Positions 51,900-61,685 of a stretch of 64,000 bases of DNA are shown here, one piece after another. The notes beneath the pieces were generated by a model. It searched no databases and was not told where the DNA came from. It was given only the letters and a program-made list of their open reading frames with translations. The number at the start of each line of letters is the position of its first letter. Positions within the stretch are counted from its first letter, which is position 1. Origin of the DNA: Luteimicrobium sp042670205 (lineage in GTDB: Bacteria > Actinomycetota > Actinomycetes > Actinomycetales > Cellulomonadaceae); NCBI RefSeq assembly GCF_042670205.1, contig NZ_JBHUWD010000002.1:1-64000 (forward strand), given 5' to 3'. Both the position numbers and the translations under genes were made by a program.

Positions 51900-54800
51900 A
51901 TGCAGGCATCCGACCGCGGCAGTGCGCGGACGCGACGACGGGCGAACCGGGCGACCGGTCGGCGCCGCCGCGTGGGCGTGCTCGCCGCCCTCGGCCTCGC
52001 GCTGACGGCCGGGCTCGTCGTACCCGTGGCGCCGGTGGTGCCGGTGCCCGCGGCGGACGCGCTGACGTTTCCCTCCGGACTGCAGACCGGTTTCCAGATC
52101 GACGGGAACAAGACCGCGAGCGGGAACCTGCCGACCGCGTTCGACTGGGACGACATCCTGTCCCCGGCGCCCACCGCGACCCAGACCCCGACGTTCCACC
52201 CCACCGACCCGTACACGACCCCGAACGGGTACCGGTCGTCGGGGATCTTCGAGGGGTCGTTCTTCTGGGACGACGGCATCTACGGCAACTGCGACGGACG
52301 GACCGACCAGACCGCGACGGGCAGCGCCCAGACGGCCAGCACCAACCCGTGGGTGGCGGCGCCGGCGAACGTGCAGGACAAGAACAACCTCTGCAGCGCG
52401 GGTTACGCGGCGGAAGCGCTCGCGGACAGCACCGGCATCCGGCACTTCATCCTCTACGGCTACTTCACCCGGCGCACGGGCGGGACCGCCGACGCCTCGA
52501 CGTTCACCGTGTTCGAGGGGCCGAGGCCAGGGCGCTGCGACGACCTCATGCTCGACATCCACTGGCCGAGCGGCTCCACCCAGTTCCTCGGCTGGACGCC
52601 GAGCGCGGGCGACGACTGCGCCAACCCCAACGGGGCCGGCACGTGGGGCAGCACGGGACGCTCGGTCGACTTCGCGTTCGCGATGGGGCAGCGCACCGAG
52701 GGCCCGCCCGTCGGCAACAACCAGGAGCGCACGTTCGGCGAGTACGCGATCGACCTCACCGCGGCCGGCCTCTTCGGCGACCAGTCGTGCTCGAGCTACA
52801 CCATCTCGTCGCTCATGACGCGGTCGAGCGACTCCCTCACGTCGAACATGGCCGACTTCCTCAACAACACGCCGGACCCGATGTCGGTCTCCAACTGCGG
52901 CACGCTCACCGTGACGAAGCGGACGCCGGCGGGCACGACCGACGACGCCTTCGGGTTCACCGTCACCAACGAGAGCTCGCAGGGGGTCGTCATCCCCCCG
53001 GGCACCACGAGCATCACCGACACGCTCCGGAACGGGGAGACCAGGACCTACGACGACGTGCTGTCGAGCAACCTGCTCCACCTGCGGGAGACCGGGATCC
53101 CGCCGCCGTGGGCGCTCGCGCACGCCGAGTGCTCCTACGTCGACGACGCCGGCGACCGGCACAGCATCGACGTCACCGACCCGGCGACGCCGTTCATCCT
53201 GCTGGGCGGCGGGAGGACCGACTGCGTCCTGACCAACGACGCGGCGCTCGTCACCGTCGCGAAGGTGACGCGCCCGGCGGGCTCGGACCAGGAGTTCGAC
53301 TTCACGATGGGGGCCGACCACCCGGCGACGCTGGGCGACGGCGACAGCGAGACGATCGCCGTGCCCCCCGGCACGCCGATCACCTTCACGGAGAGCCCGG
53401 TCGACGGCTGGACGACGCCGAGCTACGCGTGCGACGACGACGCCGGCACGCAGGGCACCGGCTACTCGGTCACGGTCACGCCGGTGCTCTCGAGGAACGT
53501 CACGTGCACGTTCACGAACACGCAGCGCGCCACGGTGACGATCGAGAAGCGCGTCCCGGCGGGGACTCCCGAGACCGCCTTCGAGTTCTCGGGCAGCGTC
53601 GGTGACTTCGAGCTGACCCCGACGACGCCGGTCGGGACGACCGAGCTCGTCGACAGCGAGAGCTTCCCCGTCGATCCGGGCCCCCAGACCGTCACGGAGG
53701 CGCCCCACGACGCCTTCACCCTGGCCGATCTCAGCTGTTGGGACGACACCTACGGCTGGGAGGTCGAGTACGAGGGTGCGTCGGCGTCCTTCGACGCTCG
53801 GCCGGGCTCGGCGATCACCTGCTCGTTCACGAACGTCCCGAACCCGCAGGGAGCCACGCTGATCGTGCAGAAGGCGACGACGCCGATGGTGAACTGGGAT
53901 CTCGACTTCCCGTTCACCGTGACCGGGCCGGGCGGGTTCAGCCGCTCCTTCGGTCTGAACACCGTCGCGGACGCCTGGTCGTGGACGGCTGCGGACATCC
54001 CGGCGGGAACCTACACGATCACGGAGCAGCAGCTCGCGGGGTGGGAGGTCTCCGACCTGTCGTGCACCCGCAGGGACGGCGGTTCGCTCGGCTGGACGCC
54101 CCATGGCGACCACGTCGATCTCGACCTTCCCGCGGGCGCCGTCGTCACGTGCCTCTTCACCAACGCCGCGTCGCTCGCGCAGGCCACGATCACCAAGACC
54201 GTCGCGAACGTGGCGCCCGGCTACGACTGGAGCTTCGACGTCGCGCTGTCGCCGGCAGGCGACGGCACGGCGAGGACGTTGTCGGGCAGCGGGCCGGGGA
54301 CCGACTCGACCACGTGGGGCGACCTCGTGCCCGGCACCCGGTACGTGATCCGGGAGACGTCGAAGTCCGGCTGGGACATGGGCGCGATCACCTGCACCGA
54401 CCAGACGGGCGCGGTCCAGGACCTCGACTCCGACGACCTCACGTTCACGTTCGTCGCCACGGTGGACCAGCGGCTCGCCTGCGGCATGACGAACCGGGCT
54501 CAGACCTCGTCGCTGTCGGTGAACAAGATCACCACGGGCCTGGGGCCCGACTACGCGTGGTCGTTCCACGTCCAGATCCTTCCGCTGCCGACGGGCGCCA
54601 CGAACCCGCGCGAGGTCGCGGGCGTGGGGCAGAGCGCGGTCACCCTCGGCTGGGACAACCTCGTGCCGGGTCAGCGGTACGAGGTCAGCGAGGTGGACCT
54701 CCCGGGGACCGTGCACGAGGAGTTCACCTGTTCCGGCGCGGGCGCGGGGCCGCTCGACGACGGCAGCGGGTTCTGGTTCGTCGCGCCCCTCGCGGGGTCG

Positions 54801-57800
54801 GTGAGCTGTACGGTCACGAACTTCGTCGACCCGGTGCCGGCCACCCTGACGAAGACGACGACGTCGGGTGACGGGACGTTCACCTTCGACCTGGCGGCGC
54901 TCGGCACGGGCACGGACCCGACCCCCGTGCCGGTCACGACGACGGACGGCCGGGGGAGCGCGTCGCTGACCCTCGTCCCCGGCGTGCGGTACTCGCTGAC
55001 CGAGCGGGGCCAGCCCGGGTGGGTCGCCGGCCCGATCGTGTGCACGGTCACCCCGCCGGGCGACGGCGAGCCGTCGCGGATCCCCGACGTCACGGACTTC
55101 AGCGTGTCCGTCGGCGACCGGGTCGCCTGCGAGGTCGAGAACGACATCGCACCGGGCACCGTGACGTTCACCAAGACGACCGCGGGCGTCGCGCCCGACC
55201 TCGACTGGTCGTTCCCGATCACGCTGACGCCGGAGGGCGGCGAGGGCGTGACACGGACGGTCGCGGGCACGGGCACGGGGTCGTCGTCGGCGGCCTGGGA
55301 GGACCTCGGCCCCGGCACCTACACGCTCGCGGAGGGTGGCCTCGCCGGCTGGACGGCGGGCACGATCGTCTGCGAGTCGAGCGCGGGGCCCGTCACCGAC
55401 GCCGATCCGGTCACGCCGGGCTTCCAGCTCGAGGTCAGGGCGGGGGAGTCGTACACGTGTGCCGCGACCAACACGGCCCGCCCGGTGAGCGTGTCGATCG
55501 CGAAGCGCACCGCGGGGATCGGCGACTCGGTGGACTGGTCGTTCGACTTCACGCTCGCGCCGGCGCCCGACGGGCAGGACGGGACGACGACCCTCACCGG
55601 CACCGGGCCGGGCCTCGGCGCGGACACGCACACGTGGACCGCGCTCGTGCCCGGACGCGTCTACAGCCTCGCGGAGGCGAACCCGGGCGCGAGCTGGGTG
55701 GCGGGCGCCGTCACGTGCACCGACGCGTCCGGGGCGACGGTCGACGCGTCGCGGCTGGTCCCGGTGCCGGGCGGCGCCTACACGTGCGTGGCGGACAACA
55801 CCGCGCGCCCCGTCACGGCGACGGTGACGAAGACGACGGTCGGTGGTGACGGCACGTTCACGTTCCTGCTCGCCGACGTGCCGTCGTCGGGGCCCGCGAC
55901 CCCGCTCACCGTGACGACGTCGGGCGGGACGGGTTCCGCGACCCTCCCCACCCTGGTCCCCGGGAACCGGTACGCGCTCAGCGAGGCGAGCCAGGACGGG
56001 TGGCGACAGACCGGGCCGCTCGCCTGCACGCGCACGCCGCTCGGCGGCGACGCGGCCCCCATCCCCGACCTCTCCGACTTCACGGTCGCGGCCGGCGACA
56101 CGATCGCGTGCACCGCGGAGAACACCCGGCTGGGCCACGTCATCCTCTACAAGGAGGTGCACGGCACCGGCGACGAGCCGCGCAGCTTCGGCTTCACGAG
56201 CAACGTTCCCGGGCACGAGTTGTTCACCGTGGACGACGTGCGGGACGACGGTCAGCTCGTCCCGTACGAGATGCTGGACGTCCTCCCCGGTACCGACTAC
56301 TACGTGGCCGAGGACGACGACACGGGCAGCCCGGGCACCCAGCTGGCCGACCTGTCCTGCACGTACGGGGGCGAGGACCACTCCGGCAGCGCCGAGGACC
56401 GCGAGAACCGTCGCATCGGCTTCCACGTGCTGGCGGGCGAGACGACCGAGTGCTACTTCACGAACGCCGTCCCCGGCACGATCATCCTCATCAAGCGGTC
56501 GGTCCCGCCGAACTACCGCCAGGACTTCAACTTCTCGATCGCGGGCCCGAGCATCGGCGAGGACCCCCAGGAGTTCGTCATCAACTCCGACCCGTCGGTC
56601 GACGGGGCGCTCCGCTCGTGGTCGGGCCTCGACGCGGGCGAGTACACCCTCACGGAGGGCTCCATGCCTCCGGGCTGGAGCCTCAACACGACCGGCGGTG
56701 CCACCTTCTGCAACACGCCGGACGGCTGGACCCTCGACCCGGCCGCGCAGTCGATCACGATCGACCTCGCGGCCGCCGACGTCGTCACCTGCTTCTTCTC
56801 GAACCGTGCGGAGACGGCGTCGGTGAGCGTGACGAAGTCCGCGACGGGCCTCGTGGCGGGCACCGCCTGGTCGTTCCCGCTGACCCTGAGCCCGCCCGCC
56901 GGGGTCCAGCCGTCTCCGCAGCAGACCGTCTCGGGCATCGCGGGCGTGACGGCCGCCACGAACACCGCGACGTGGACGAACCTCACACCCGGGGTCACCT
57001 ACACGCTCGCCGAGCCGACGGCGACGGGCTGGACGGCCGGGGCGTACGTCTGCACGGACGCGTCCGGCGCGTCCGTGCCGGACGGGAGCGACGCCCCCGG
57101 GTTCCAGTTCCTGGCCGGCGTGGGCACGACGCTGAGCTGCGCGCTCACGAACCAGGCGCAGCAGGCGTCGGTCGCGGTCTCCAAGGTGGTGTCGGGTGTC
57201 GCGAGCGACCTGCCGTGGCAGTTCGAGCTCGACCTGGCGCCGACGGCGTCACCGTCCGGCTCGCAGACGGTCTCCGGCGTCGGGAACGCGACGTCCGACC
57301 CCGTGACCTGGACGAACCTCGTGCCCGGTACGACCTACACGCTCACCGAGACCGCCCCGGACGGCTGGCGCCAGGGCGTCTTCCAGTGCGCCGGCCTCGC
57401 CGACGCGGACCCCGCGGCGGCCGGCTTCCAGTTCGTCGCGACTCCCGGTCTGGCGCTCCAGTGCGGGATCTCCAACGCCGGCCAGGCGTCGCGGGCGAGC
57501 GTCGTCAAGACCGTGACGGGCGTCGCCGACGGCGTCGCGTGGTCGTTCCCGGTGACGATCGCTCCCGCGGCCTCCCCGCAGGCGACGCAGACCCTCGCGG
57601 GCACCGGCTCGTCGACCTCGGGGCCGGCGACCTGGACCAACCTCGTGCCCGGCGTCCGGTACAGCCTGACCGAGGCCGCGGCGGCCGTCTGGACCGGGAC
57701 GTTCGCCTGCACGGCCGGGGGGCTGACGGTCGACGACCTCGACCCGCTGGCGTCCGGGTTCCAGTTCGTGGCCGGGCTCAACCAGACCCTCGAGTGCGAG

Positions 57801-60398
57801 ATCACCAACGCGGCGAGCCCGGCCCAGGTGTCGGTGACGAAGACCGTGACCGGGGTCGCGTCCGACCTCGACTGGTCGTTCGACGTGACGCTCGACCCGG
57901 CGGCCGCCCCGCAGGCCACGCAGGCGCTGACGGGCACGGGGAACGAGACGTCGGACCCGGCGACGTGGACCGGCCTGGTGCCCGGGACGACGTACACGCT
58001 CAGCGAGGAAGACCCGCCGGACGGGTGGACCGGCGGTGACGTCGTCTGCGGCGACCTCGCCGACGCCGACCCCGGCACGGCGGGGTTCCAGTTCGTCGCT
58101 GCCCTGGACCAGCGGCTGTCGTGCACGCTGAGCAACGCGGCGGACCCCGCGGACGTCTCGGTCACGAAGACGGTGTCGGGAGTCGCGGCCGACCTCGACT
58201 GGTCGTTCGACGTGACGCTCGACCCGGCGGCCGACCCGGGCGCGACGCAGGCGCTGACGGGCACGGGGAACGAGACGTCGGACGCGGCGACGTGGACCGG
58301 CCTGGTGCCCGGCACGACGTACACGCTCCGCGAGGACGGCCCGCCGGGCGGGTGGACGGGTGGTGAGGTGGTGTGCGGCGAACTCGCCGACGCCGACCCC
58401 GAGGCGGACGGGTTCCAGCTCGTCGCGGCGCCCGGCATGTCGCTCGCGTGCAGCGTGGAGAACGCCGCCACGGCCGCCTCGCTGTCCGCGACCAAGACGG
58501 TCGACGGCGTGGCGAGCGGGCGGGACTGGGCGTTCGACCTCACGCTCGACCCCGTCACCGGCCCGACGGCGACGCAGGAGGTGGCGGGCACCGGCAACGA
58601 GACCTCCGCCCCGGCGACGTGGGGCGACCTCGTCCCCGGGACCACCTACACGCTGACCGAGGCCACCGACGAGACGGGCTGGACCGAGGGCTCCTTCGTC
58701 TGCCGGGCCGGAGGGCCCGACGAGCCCACCGTCGCGGACGCGAGCGACGCTCCCGGGTTCCAGCTCGTGCCCGAGCCGGGCGGGTCGTACGTCTGCGACG
58801 TCGTCAACACGCGGAGCCCCGCGACCGGCACGATCACCAAGACCAGCCTCGGTGGCGACGGCGACTTCGACTTCTCCCTCACCCCCGAGGGCAGCCCCGC
58901 GCAGACGATCACCGTCTCCACCTCGGGCGGCACCGGGACCGCCGACCTGCCCGCGCTGCTGCCGGACACGACGTACTCCCTGACCGAGGAGCCGGTGGAC
59001 GGCTGGACGTCGTCCGAGGCGCTCGCGTGCACCGCGACACCCGCGGGCGGCGGCGACGCCGTGCCGATCGACGACCTGTCGTCGTTCACGGTCGACCCGG
59101 GCGCCGTGCTCGACTGCCGGGCGACGAACGAGCGCCACGGGCGGATCGTCGTCGTGAAGGCCGTGGACGGCGAGGACGGCACGTTCGACTTCGCCGGGAC
59201 CTGGCAGGACCCGGGCGACTTCTCGATCACGACCGAGGGCGGCACGGGGTCGCGGGCCTTCGACGACGTCGTGCCCGGCGAGTACACGCTGACCGAAGCA
59301 GGGAAGGCGGGGTTCGAGGGCACGCGGCTGGTGTGCACGGACGGCGCCGCCGGGGGCACGGCCTCCACCGTCGAGGGGCTCACCGGCACCATCGCGCTCG
59401 ACCCGGGCGAGACGGTGACCTGCACGTACACCAACACCCAGTGGGGCGTCCTGACGGTCGACAAGACGACGGTGCCGGCGGGGGAGAGCACCGAGTTCGG
59501 GTTCACGTGGGGCCCCGCGGGGGGCACCCAGGAGCCGTTCACGCTCGCCGACCGGGACGAGCCCTTCACGACCGCGCCGCTCGAGCCCGGCGCGTACACG
59601 GTGACGGAGGGCGGCGCCGACGGGTGGCGACTGACGTCCCTGGTGTGCACGGGATCGAGCGGCACCCCGTCGTACGACGGCGGGACCGCGACGGTCCGGG
59701 TGGCGGCCGGCGACACCGTGCTCTGCCGCTACACGAACGCACGTGAGGCCGCGCTGACCGTCGAGAAGTCGGTGGTGAGCGGGCCGGTGGACCAGGGGGA
59801 CGGCGTGTTCCGGATCGGCTACCGGGTCACGGTGCGCAACCCCGGCGCCGTCGCGCAGCGGTACGACCTGGAGGACCGGCTGCGCTTCGGCGGCGGGATC
59901 CGTGTGCTCTCGGCGAGCCTCGCGTCCGACGACGTCACGGTGAACCGGGGCTGGGACGGTACGCTCGACGCGGCGGCCGTGAACGGCGCGACGATCGCGG
60001 CGGGCGCGGTCCACACCCTCGACGTGACGGTGAGCGCGCGCGTGCCGGGCGTGCTGTCGGCCGACGCGCGCGCGTGCCAGGGCACGGCTGAGGCGCCGGG
60101 GCTCGGCGGCTTCCTCAACACGGCGTCCGTCCGCGGCGAGGTCGGCGACGGTGCCTCCGCCTCGGCGTGCTCCGACGTCCCGGTTCCCGGCACGACACCC
60201 ACCCCCACCCCGCCACCGACGACGCCGGCCCCGACGTCTTCGCCCGCCCCGACGTCGACAGTCGGCGGGGGCGGGGGCGGGGGCGGGGGCGGGGGCGGTT
60301 CGCTCGCGACCACGGGGTTCGCCGCGTGGACCACCCTGCTCGTGGCCGCTCTGCTCGTGGCCGCCGGCCTGCTGCTGGTGCGCCGCCGTCGCGGGTGA
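51900..60398 (+). CDS. Giant cell-wall-anchored multi-SpaA-domain surface protein
   Basis: 2832 residues. The Arg-rich signal peptide has its cleavage likely after Ala54 (ADA). Residues ~55-330 are a unique N-terminal domain with Cys and Trp. Residues ~333-2613 are about 21 modules of ~105-109 residues (DUF5979/SpaA prealbumin-like). Each starts with a Lys (VTKT/VSVTK), has a mid Glu in YTLTE..GW and ends in Cys-x-x-(T/S/E)-Asn. This Lys-Glu-Asn set is typical of CnaB intramolecular isopeptide bonds, and two Cys per module suggest disulfides too. A DUF11-like module (~2615-2760), a Pro/Thr linker, poly-Gly, the sorting signal LATTG (2802-2806), a membrane helix and RRRRG follow. A likely wall adhesin or stalk; no sortase in the window. 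ATG 51900 has GGGGGAGG at 6 bases. Confidence 0.9.
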   Translation: MQASDRGSARTRRRANRATGRRRRVGVLAALGLALTAGLVVPVAPVVPVPAADALTFPSGLQTGFQIDGNKTASGNLPTAFDWDDILSPAPTATQTPTFHPTDPYTTPNGYRSSGIFEGSFFWDDGIYGNCDGRTDQTATGSAQTASTNPWVAAPANVQDKNNLCSAGYAAEALADSTGIRHFILYGYFTRRTGGTADASTFTVFEGPRPGRCDDLMLDIHWPSGSTQFLGWTPSAGDDCANPNGAGTWGSTGRSVDFAFAMGQRTEGPPVGNNQERTFGEYAIDLTAAGLFGDQSCSSYTISSLMTRSSDSLTSNMADFLNNTPDPMSVSNCGTLTVTKRTPAGTTDDAFGFTVTNESSQGVVIPPGTTSITDTLRNGETRTYDDVLSSNLLHLRETGIPPPWALAHAECSYVDDAGDRHSIDVTDPATPFILLGGGRTDCVLTNDAALVTVAKVTRPAGSDQEFDFTMGADHPATLGDGDSETIAVPPGTPITFTESPVDGWTTPSYACDDDAGTQGTGYSVTVTPVLSRNVTCTFTNTQRATVTIEKRVPAGTPETAFEFSGSVGDFELTPTTPVGTTELVDSESFPVDPGPQTVTEAPHDAFTLADLSCWDDTYGWEVEYEGASASFDARPGSAITCSFTNVPNPQGATLIVQKATTPMVNWDLDFPFTVTGPGGFSRSFGLNTVADAWSWTAADIPAGTYTITEQQLAGWEVSDLSCTRRDGGSLGWTPHGDHVDLDLPAGAVVTCLFTNAASLAQATITKTVANVAPGYDWSFDVALSPAGDGTARTLSGSGPGTDSTTWGDLVPGTRYVIRETSKSGWDMGAITCTDQTGAVQDLDSDDLTFTFVATVDQRLACGMTNRAQTSSLSVNKITTGLGPDYAWSFHVQILPLPTGATNPREVAGVGQSAVTLGWDNLVPGQRYEVSEVDLPGTVHEEFTCSGAGAGPLDDGSGFWFVAPLAGSVSCTVTNFVDPVPATLTKTTTSGDGTFTFDLAALGTGTDPTPVPVTTTDGRGSASLTLVPGVRYSLTERGQPGWVAGPIVCTVTPPGDGEPSRIPDVTDFSVSVGDRVACEVENDIAPGTVTFTKTTAGVAPDLDWSFPITLTPEGGEGVTRTVAGTGTGSSSAAWEDLGPGTYTLAEGGLAGWTAGTIVCESSAGPVTDADPVTPGFQLEVRAGESYTCAATNTARPVSVSIAKRTAGIGDSVDWSFDFTLAPAPDGQDGTTTLTGTGPGLGADTHTWTALVPGRVYSLAEANPGASWVAGAVTCTDASGATVDASRLVPVPGGAYTCVADNTARPVTATVTKTTVGGDGTFTFLLADVPSSGPATPLTVTTSGGTGSATLPTLVPGNRYALSEASQDGWRQTGPLACTRTPLGGDAAPIPDLSDFTVAAGDTIACTAENTRLGHVILYKEVHGTGDEPRSFGFTSNVPGHELFTVDDVRDDGQLVPYEMLDVLPGTDYYVAEDDDTGSPGTQLADLSCTYGGEDHSGSAEDRENRRIGFHVLAGETTECYFTNAVPGTIILIKRSVPPNYRQDFNFSIAGPSIGEDPQEFVINSDPSVDGALRSWSGLDAGEYTLTEGSMPPGWSLNTTGGATFCNTPDGWTLDPAAQSITIDLAAADVVTCFFSNRAETASVSVTKSATGLVAGTAWSFPLTLSPPAGVQPSPQQTVSGIAGVTAATNTATWTNLTPGVTYTLAEPTATGWTAGAYVCTDASGASVPDGSDAPGFQFLAGVGTTLSCALTNQAQQASVAVSKVVSGVASDLPWQFELDLAPTASPSGSQTVSGVGNATSDPVTWTNLVPGTTYTLTETAPDGWRQGVFQCAGLADADPAAAGFQFVATPGLALQCGISNAGQASRASVVKTVTGVADGVAWSFPVTIAPAASPQATQTLAGTGSSTSGPATWTNLVPGVRYSLTEAAAAVWTGTFACTAGGLTVDDLDPLASGFQFVAGLNQTLECEITNAASPAQVSVTKTVTGVASDLDWSFDVTLDPAAAPQATQALTGTGNETSDPATWTGLVPGTTYTLSEEDPPDGWTGGDVVCGDLADADPGTAGFQFVAALDQRLSCTLSNAADPADVSVTKTVSGVAADLDWSFDVTLDPAADPGATQALTGTGNETSDAATWTGLVPGTTYTLREDGPPGGWTGGEVVCGELADADPEADGFQLVAAPGMSLACSVENAATAASLSATKTVDGVASGRDWAFDLTLDPVTGPTATQEVAGTGNETSAPATWGDLVPGTTYTLTEATDETGWTEGSFVCRAGGPDEPTVADASDAPGFQLVPEPGGSYVCDVVNTRSPATGTITKTSLGGDGDFDFSLTPEGSPAQTITVSTSGGTGTADLPALLPDTTYSLTEEPVDGWTSSEALACTATPAGGGDAVPIDDLSSFTVDPGAVLDCRATNERHGRIVVVKAVDGEDGTFDFAGTWQDPGDFSITTEGGTGSRAFDDVVPGEYTLTEAGKAGFEGTRLVCTDGAAGGTASTVEGLTGTIALDPGETVTCTYTNTQWGVLTVDKTTVPAGESTEFGFTWGPAGGTQEPFTLADRDEPFTTAPLEPGAYTVTEGGADGWRLTSLVCTGSSGTPSYDGGTATVRVAAGDTVLCRYTNAREAALTVEKSVVSGPVDQGDGVFRIGYRVTVRNPGAVAQRYDLEDRLRFGGGIRVLSASLASDDVTVNRGWDGTLDAAAVNGATIAAGAVHTLDVTVSARVPGVLSADARACQGTAEAPGLGGFLNTASVRGEVGDGASASACSDVPVPGTTPTPTPPPTTPAPTSSPAPTSTVGGGGGGGGGGGGSLATTGFAAWTTLLVAALLVAAGLLLVRRRRG
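57831..58484 (+). repeat. Near-identical ~327-bp direct repeat inside the surface-protein gene
   Basis: Two consecutive module-coding units (57831-58157 and 58158-58484) differ at few bases over long stretches, for example the segment coding DLDWSFDVTLDPAA and the one coding TGTGNETSD. The period of 327 bases equals 109 codons, one module. Recent duplication is the likely cause. Confidence 0.8.
60266..60295 (+). repeat. (CGGGGG)5 microsatellite in the surface-protein gene
   Basis: Five tandem CGGGGG units encode most of the poly-Gly linker before the LATTG sorting signal. The unit is six bases, so slippage would change linker length by two residues without a frameshift. Confidence 0.9.
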
Positions 60399-60401
60399 GG
60401 G

Positions 60402-60419
60402 GCGCGGGGAGCTCCGCGC
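60402..60419. terminator. Candidate bidirectional terminator
   Basis: GCGCGG/CCGCGC stem with a GGAGCT loop in the 39-base gap between the convergent surface-protein and sigma-factor genes. Confidence 0.5.
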
Positions 60420-60437
60420 GGACCGGCACCACCACGC

Positions 60438-61685
60438 TCAGCCGAGCGACGCGAGCCGACCCTCGAGGTAGCGGCGTGACGGCGGGTCGGTCGTGAGGTC
60501 GACGGCCCGTGCCCACGCGGTGCGCGCCTGCGCCGCCTCGCCCGCCCGGGCCAGCAGGTCGCCGCGCGTCGCCCAGTAGGGCTGGAACGCTCGGCAGCGG
60601 TCCGCGAGCGGGCCGAGGAGGTCGAGCCCCGCGCGCGGGCCCTCGACGTGCGCGGTGGCGGCCGCGAGCGCGACCTCGGCGCCGAGCGTGGGTGCCACCC
60701 GGGCGAGGGCCCGGTGGAGCCGCAGCACCGCGACGCGGTCGGTCCGGCCGGTCCGGGCCCGGGCGCAGTGCGCCGACTGCAGCGCGGCCTCGAGCTGGAA
60801 CCGTCCGGGGTCACCGTGCCCGTGGGCGCGGCGCAGCAGGGCTTCGCCCTGCTCGACGAGACCGGCGTCCCAGCGGCGGGTGTCCTGCTCGTCGAGCGGG
60901 ACGTGGACGCCGCCGGTGACGCGGGCCCCCAGCCGTGCGGAGGACAGGCACAGGAGAGCGGCGAGCCCGAGCGCCTCGGCGTCGTCGAGCAGGCCGGAGA
61001 GCACGAGGGCGAGCTCGCGGGCCTCGACCGCGAGGGACTCGCGGACCGTGGGACCGGACGTCCGCGCCCACTCGATCGTGTAGGCGCCGTAGACCGCCTC
61101 GAGGACCGCGGGCAGGCGGCGGTCGAGCTCGTCACGGCCCGGCACGCGGAAGGGGATGCGCGCGTCGCGGATGCGGCGCTTCGCGCGGACGAGGCGCTGC
61201 GCCATCGTGGCGTTGGGCACCGCGAAGGCGGTCGCGATCCGGGCGGCGTCGAGACCGAGGACGGTCTGGAGCATGAGCGGCGCGCGCACGGCCGGGTCGA
61301 TCGCCGGGTGGGCGCAGACGAGCAGGAGCTCGAGCCGGCGGTCGGGGAGGGCGTCGGGGTCGGCTTCGGCGGGGTCGGCCTCGGAGCCGACGGCTGCGTC
61401 GTCGTCGAGGGGCCGGGAGGTGCGCCGGGCCGAGGAGCGCAGCACGTCGAGCGCGCGCCGTCGGGCGACCCGGTGGAGCCAGCCCTCCGGGTTGGCCGGG
61501 ACCCCCGCCTCGGGCCAGGTGCGCAGCGCGCGCTCGACGGCGTCGGCGAGCGCGTCCTCGGCGAGCGCGAGATCGCCGCACCAGGTCGCGAGCAGGGCCA
61601 GGAGGCGCCCGTACGACGCGCGGACCGCGGCCTCGACCGCGGCCCGCGCGTCGTCCTCGGGTGGGCTCAGGTCGACGGGACCCAC
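60438..61685 (-). CDS. ECF42-group RNA polymerase sigma factor
   Basis: 415 residues. The sigma region 2 helix set (ASYGRLLALLATWCGDLALA, then WLHRVARRRALDVLR) lies in ~15-90, and region 4 in ~150-200 (LGLDAARIATAFAVPNATMA). A long C-terminal TPR-like extension (DUF6596, ~210-415) is needed for activity in ECF42 factors. GTG 61685 overlaps the stop of the DGPF gene by 19 bases and has GGAG upstream. The pairing with a DGPF protein is the hallmark of this group, which has no classical anti-sigma factor. Confidence 0.9.
   Translation of the reverse strand: MGPVDLSPPEDDARAAVEAAVRASYGRLLALLATWCGDLALAEDALADAVERALRTWPEAGVPANPEGWLHRVARRRALDVLRSSARRTSRPLDDDAAVGSEADPAEADPDALPDRRLELLLVCAHPAIDPAVRAPLMLQTVLGLDAARIATAFAVPNATMAQRLVRAKRRIRDARIPFRVPGRDELDRRLPAVLEAVYGAYTIEWARTSGPTVRESLAVEARELALVLSGLLDDAEALGLAALLCLSSARLGARVTGGVHVPLDEQDTRRWDAGLVEQGEALLRRAHGHGDPGRFQLEAALQSAHCARARTGRTDRVAVLRLHRALARVAPTLGAEVALAAATAHVEGPRAGLDLLGPLADRCRAFQPYWATRGDLLARAGEAAQARTAWARAVDLTTDPPSRRYLEGRLASLG

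Noticed and set aside
51873..56426. A 1517-codon open frame on the minus strand opposite the surface-protein gene
   Set aside because: It is a GC-bias shadow: composition is Arg/Gly/Val/Asp-rich without domains, and the plus-strand frame has signal peptide, modules and wall anchor.
57249..60014. A 921-codon minus-strand open frame
   Set aside because: Same shadow effect opposite the repeated modules; no recognisable motif or start signal.
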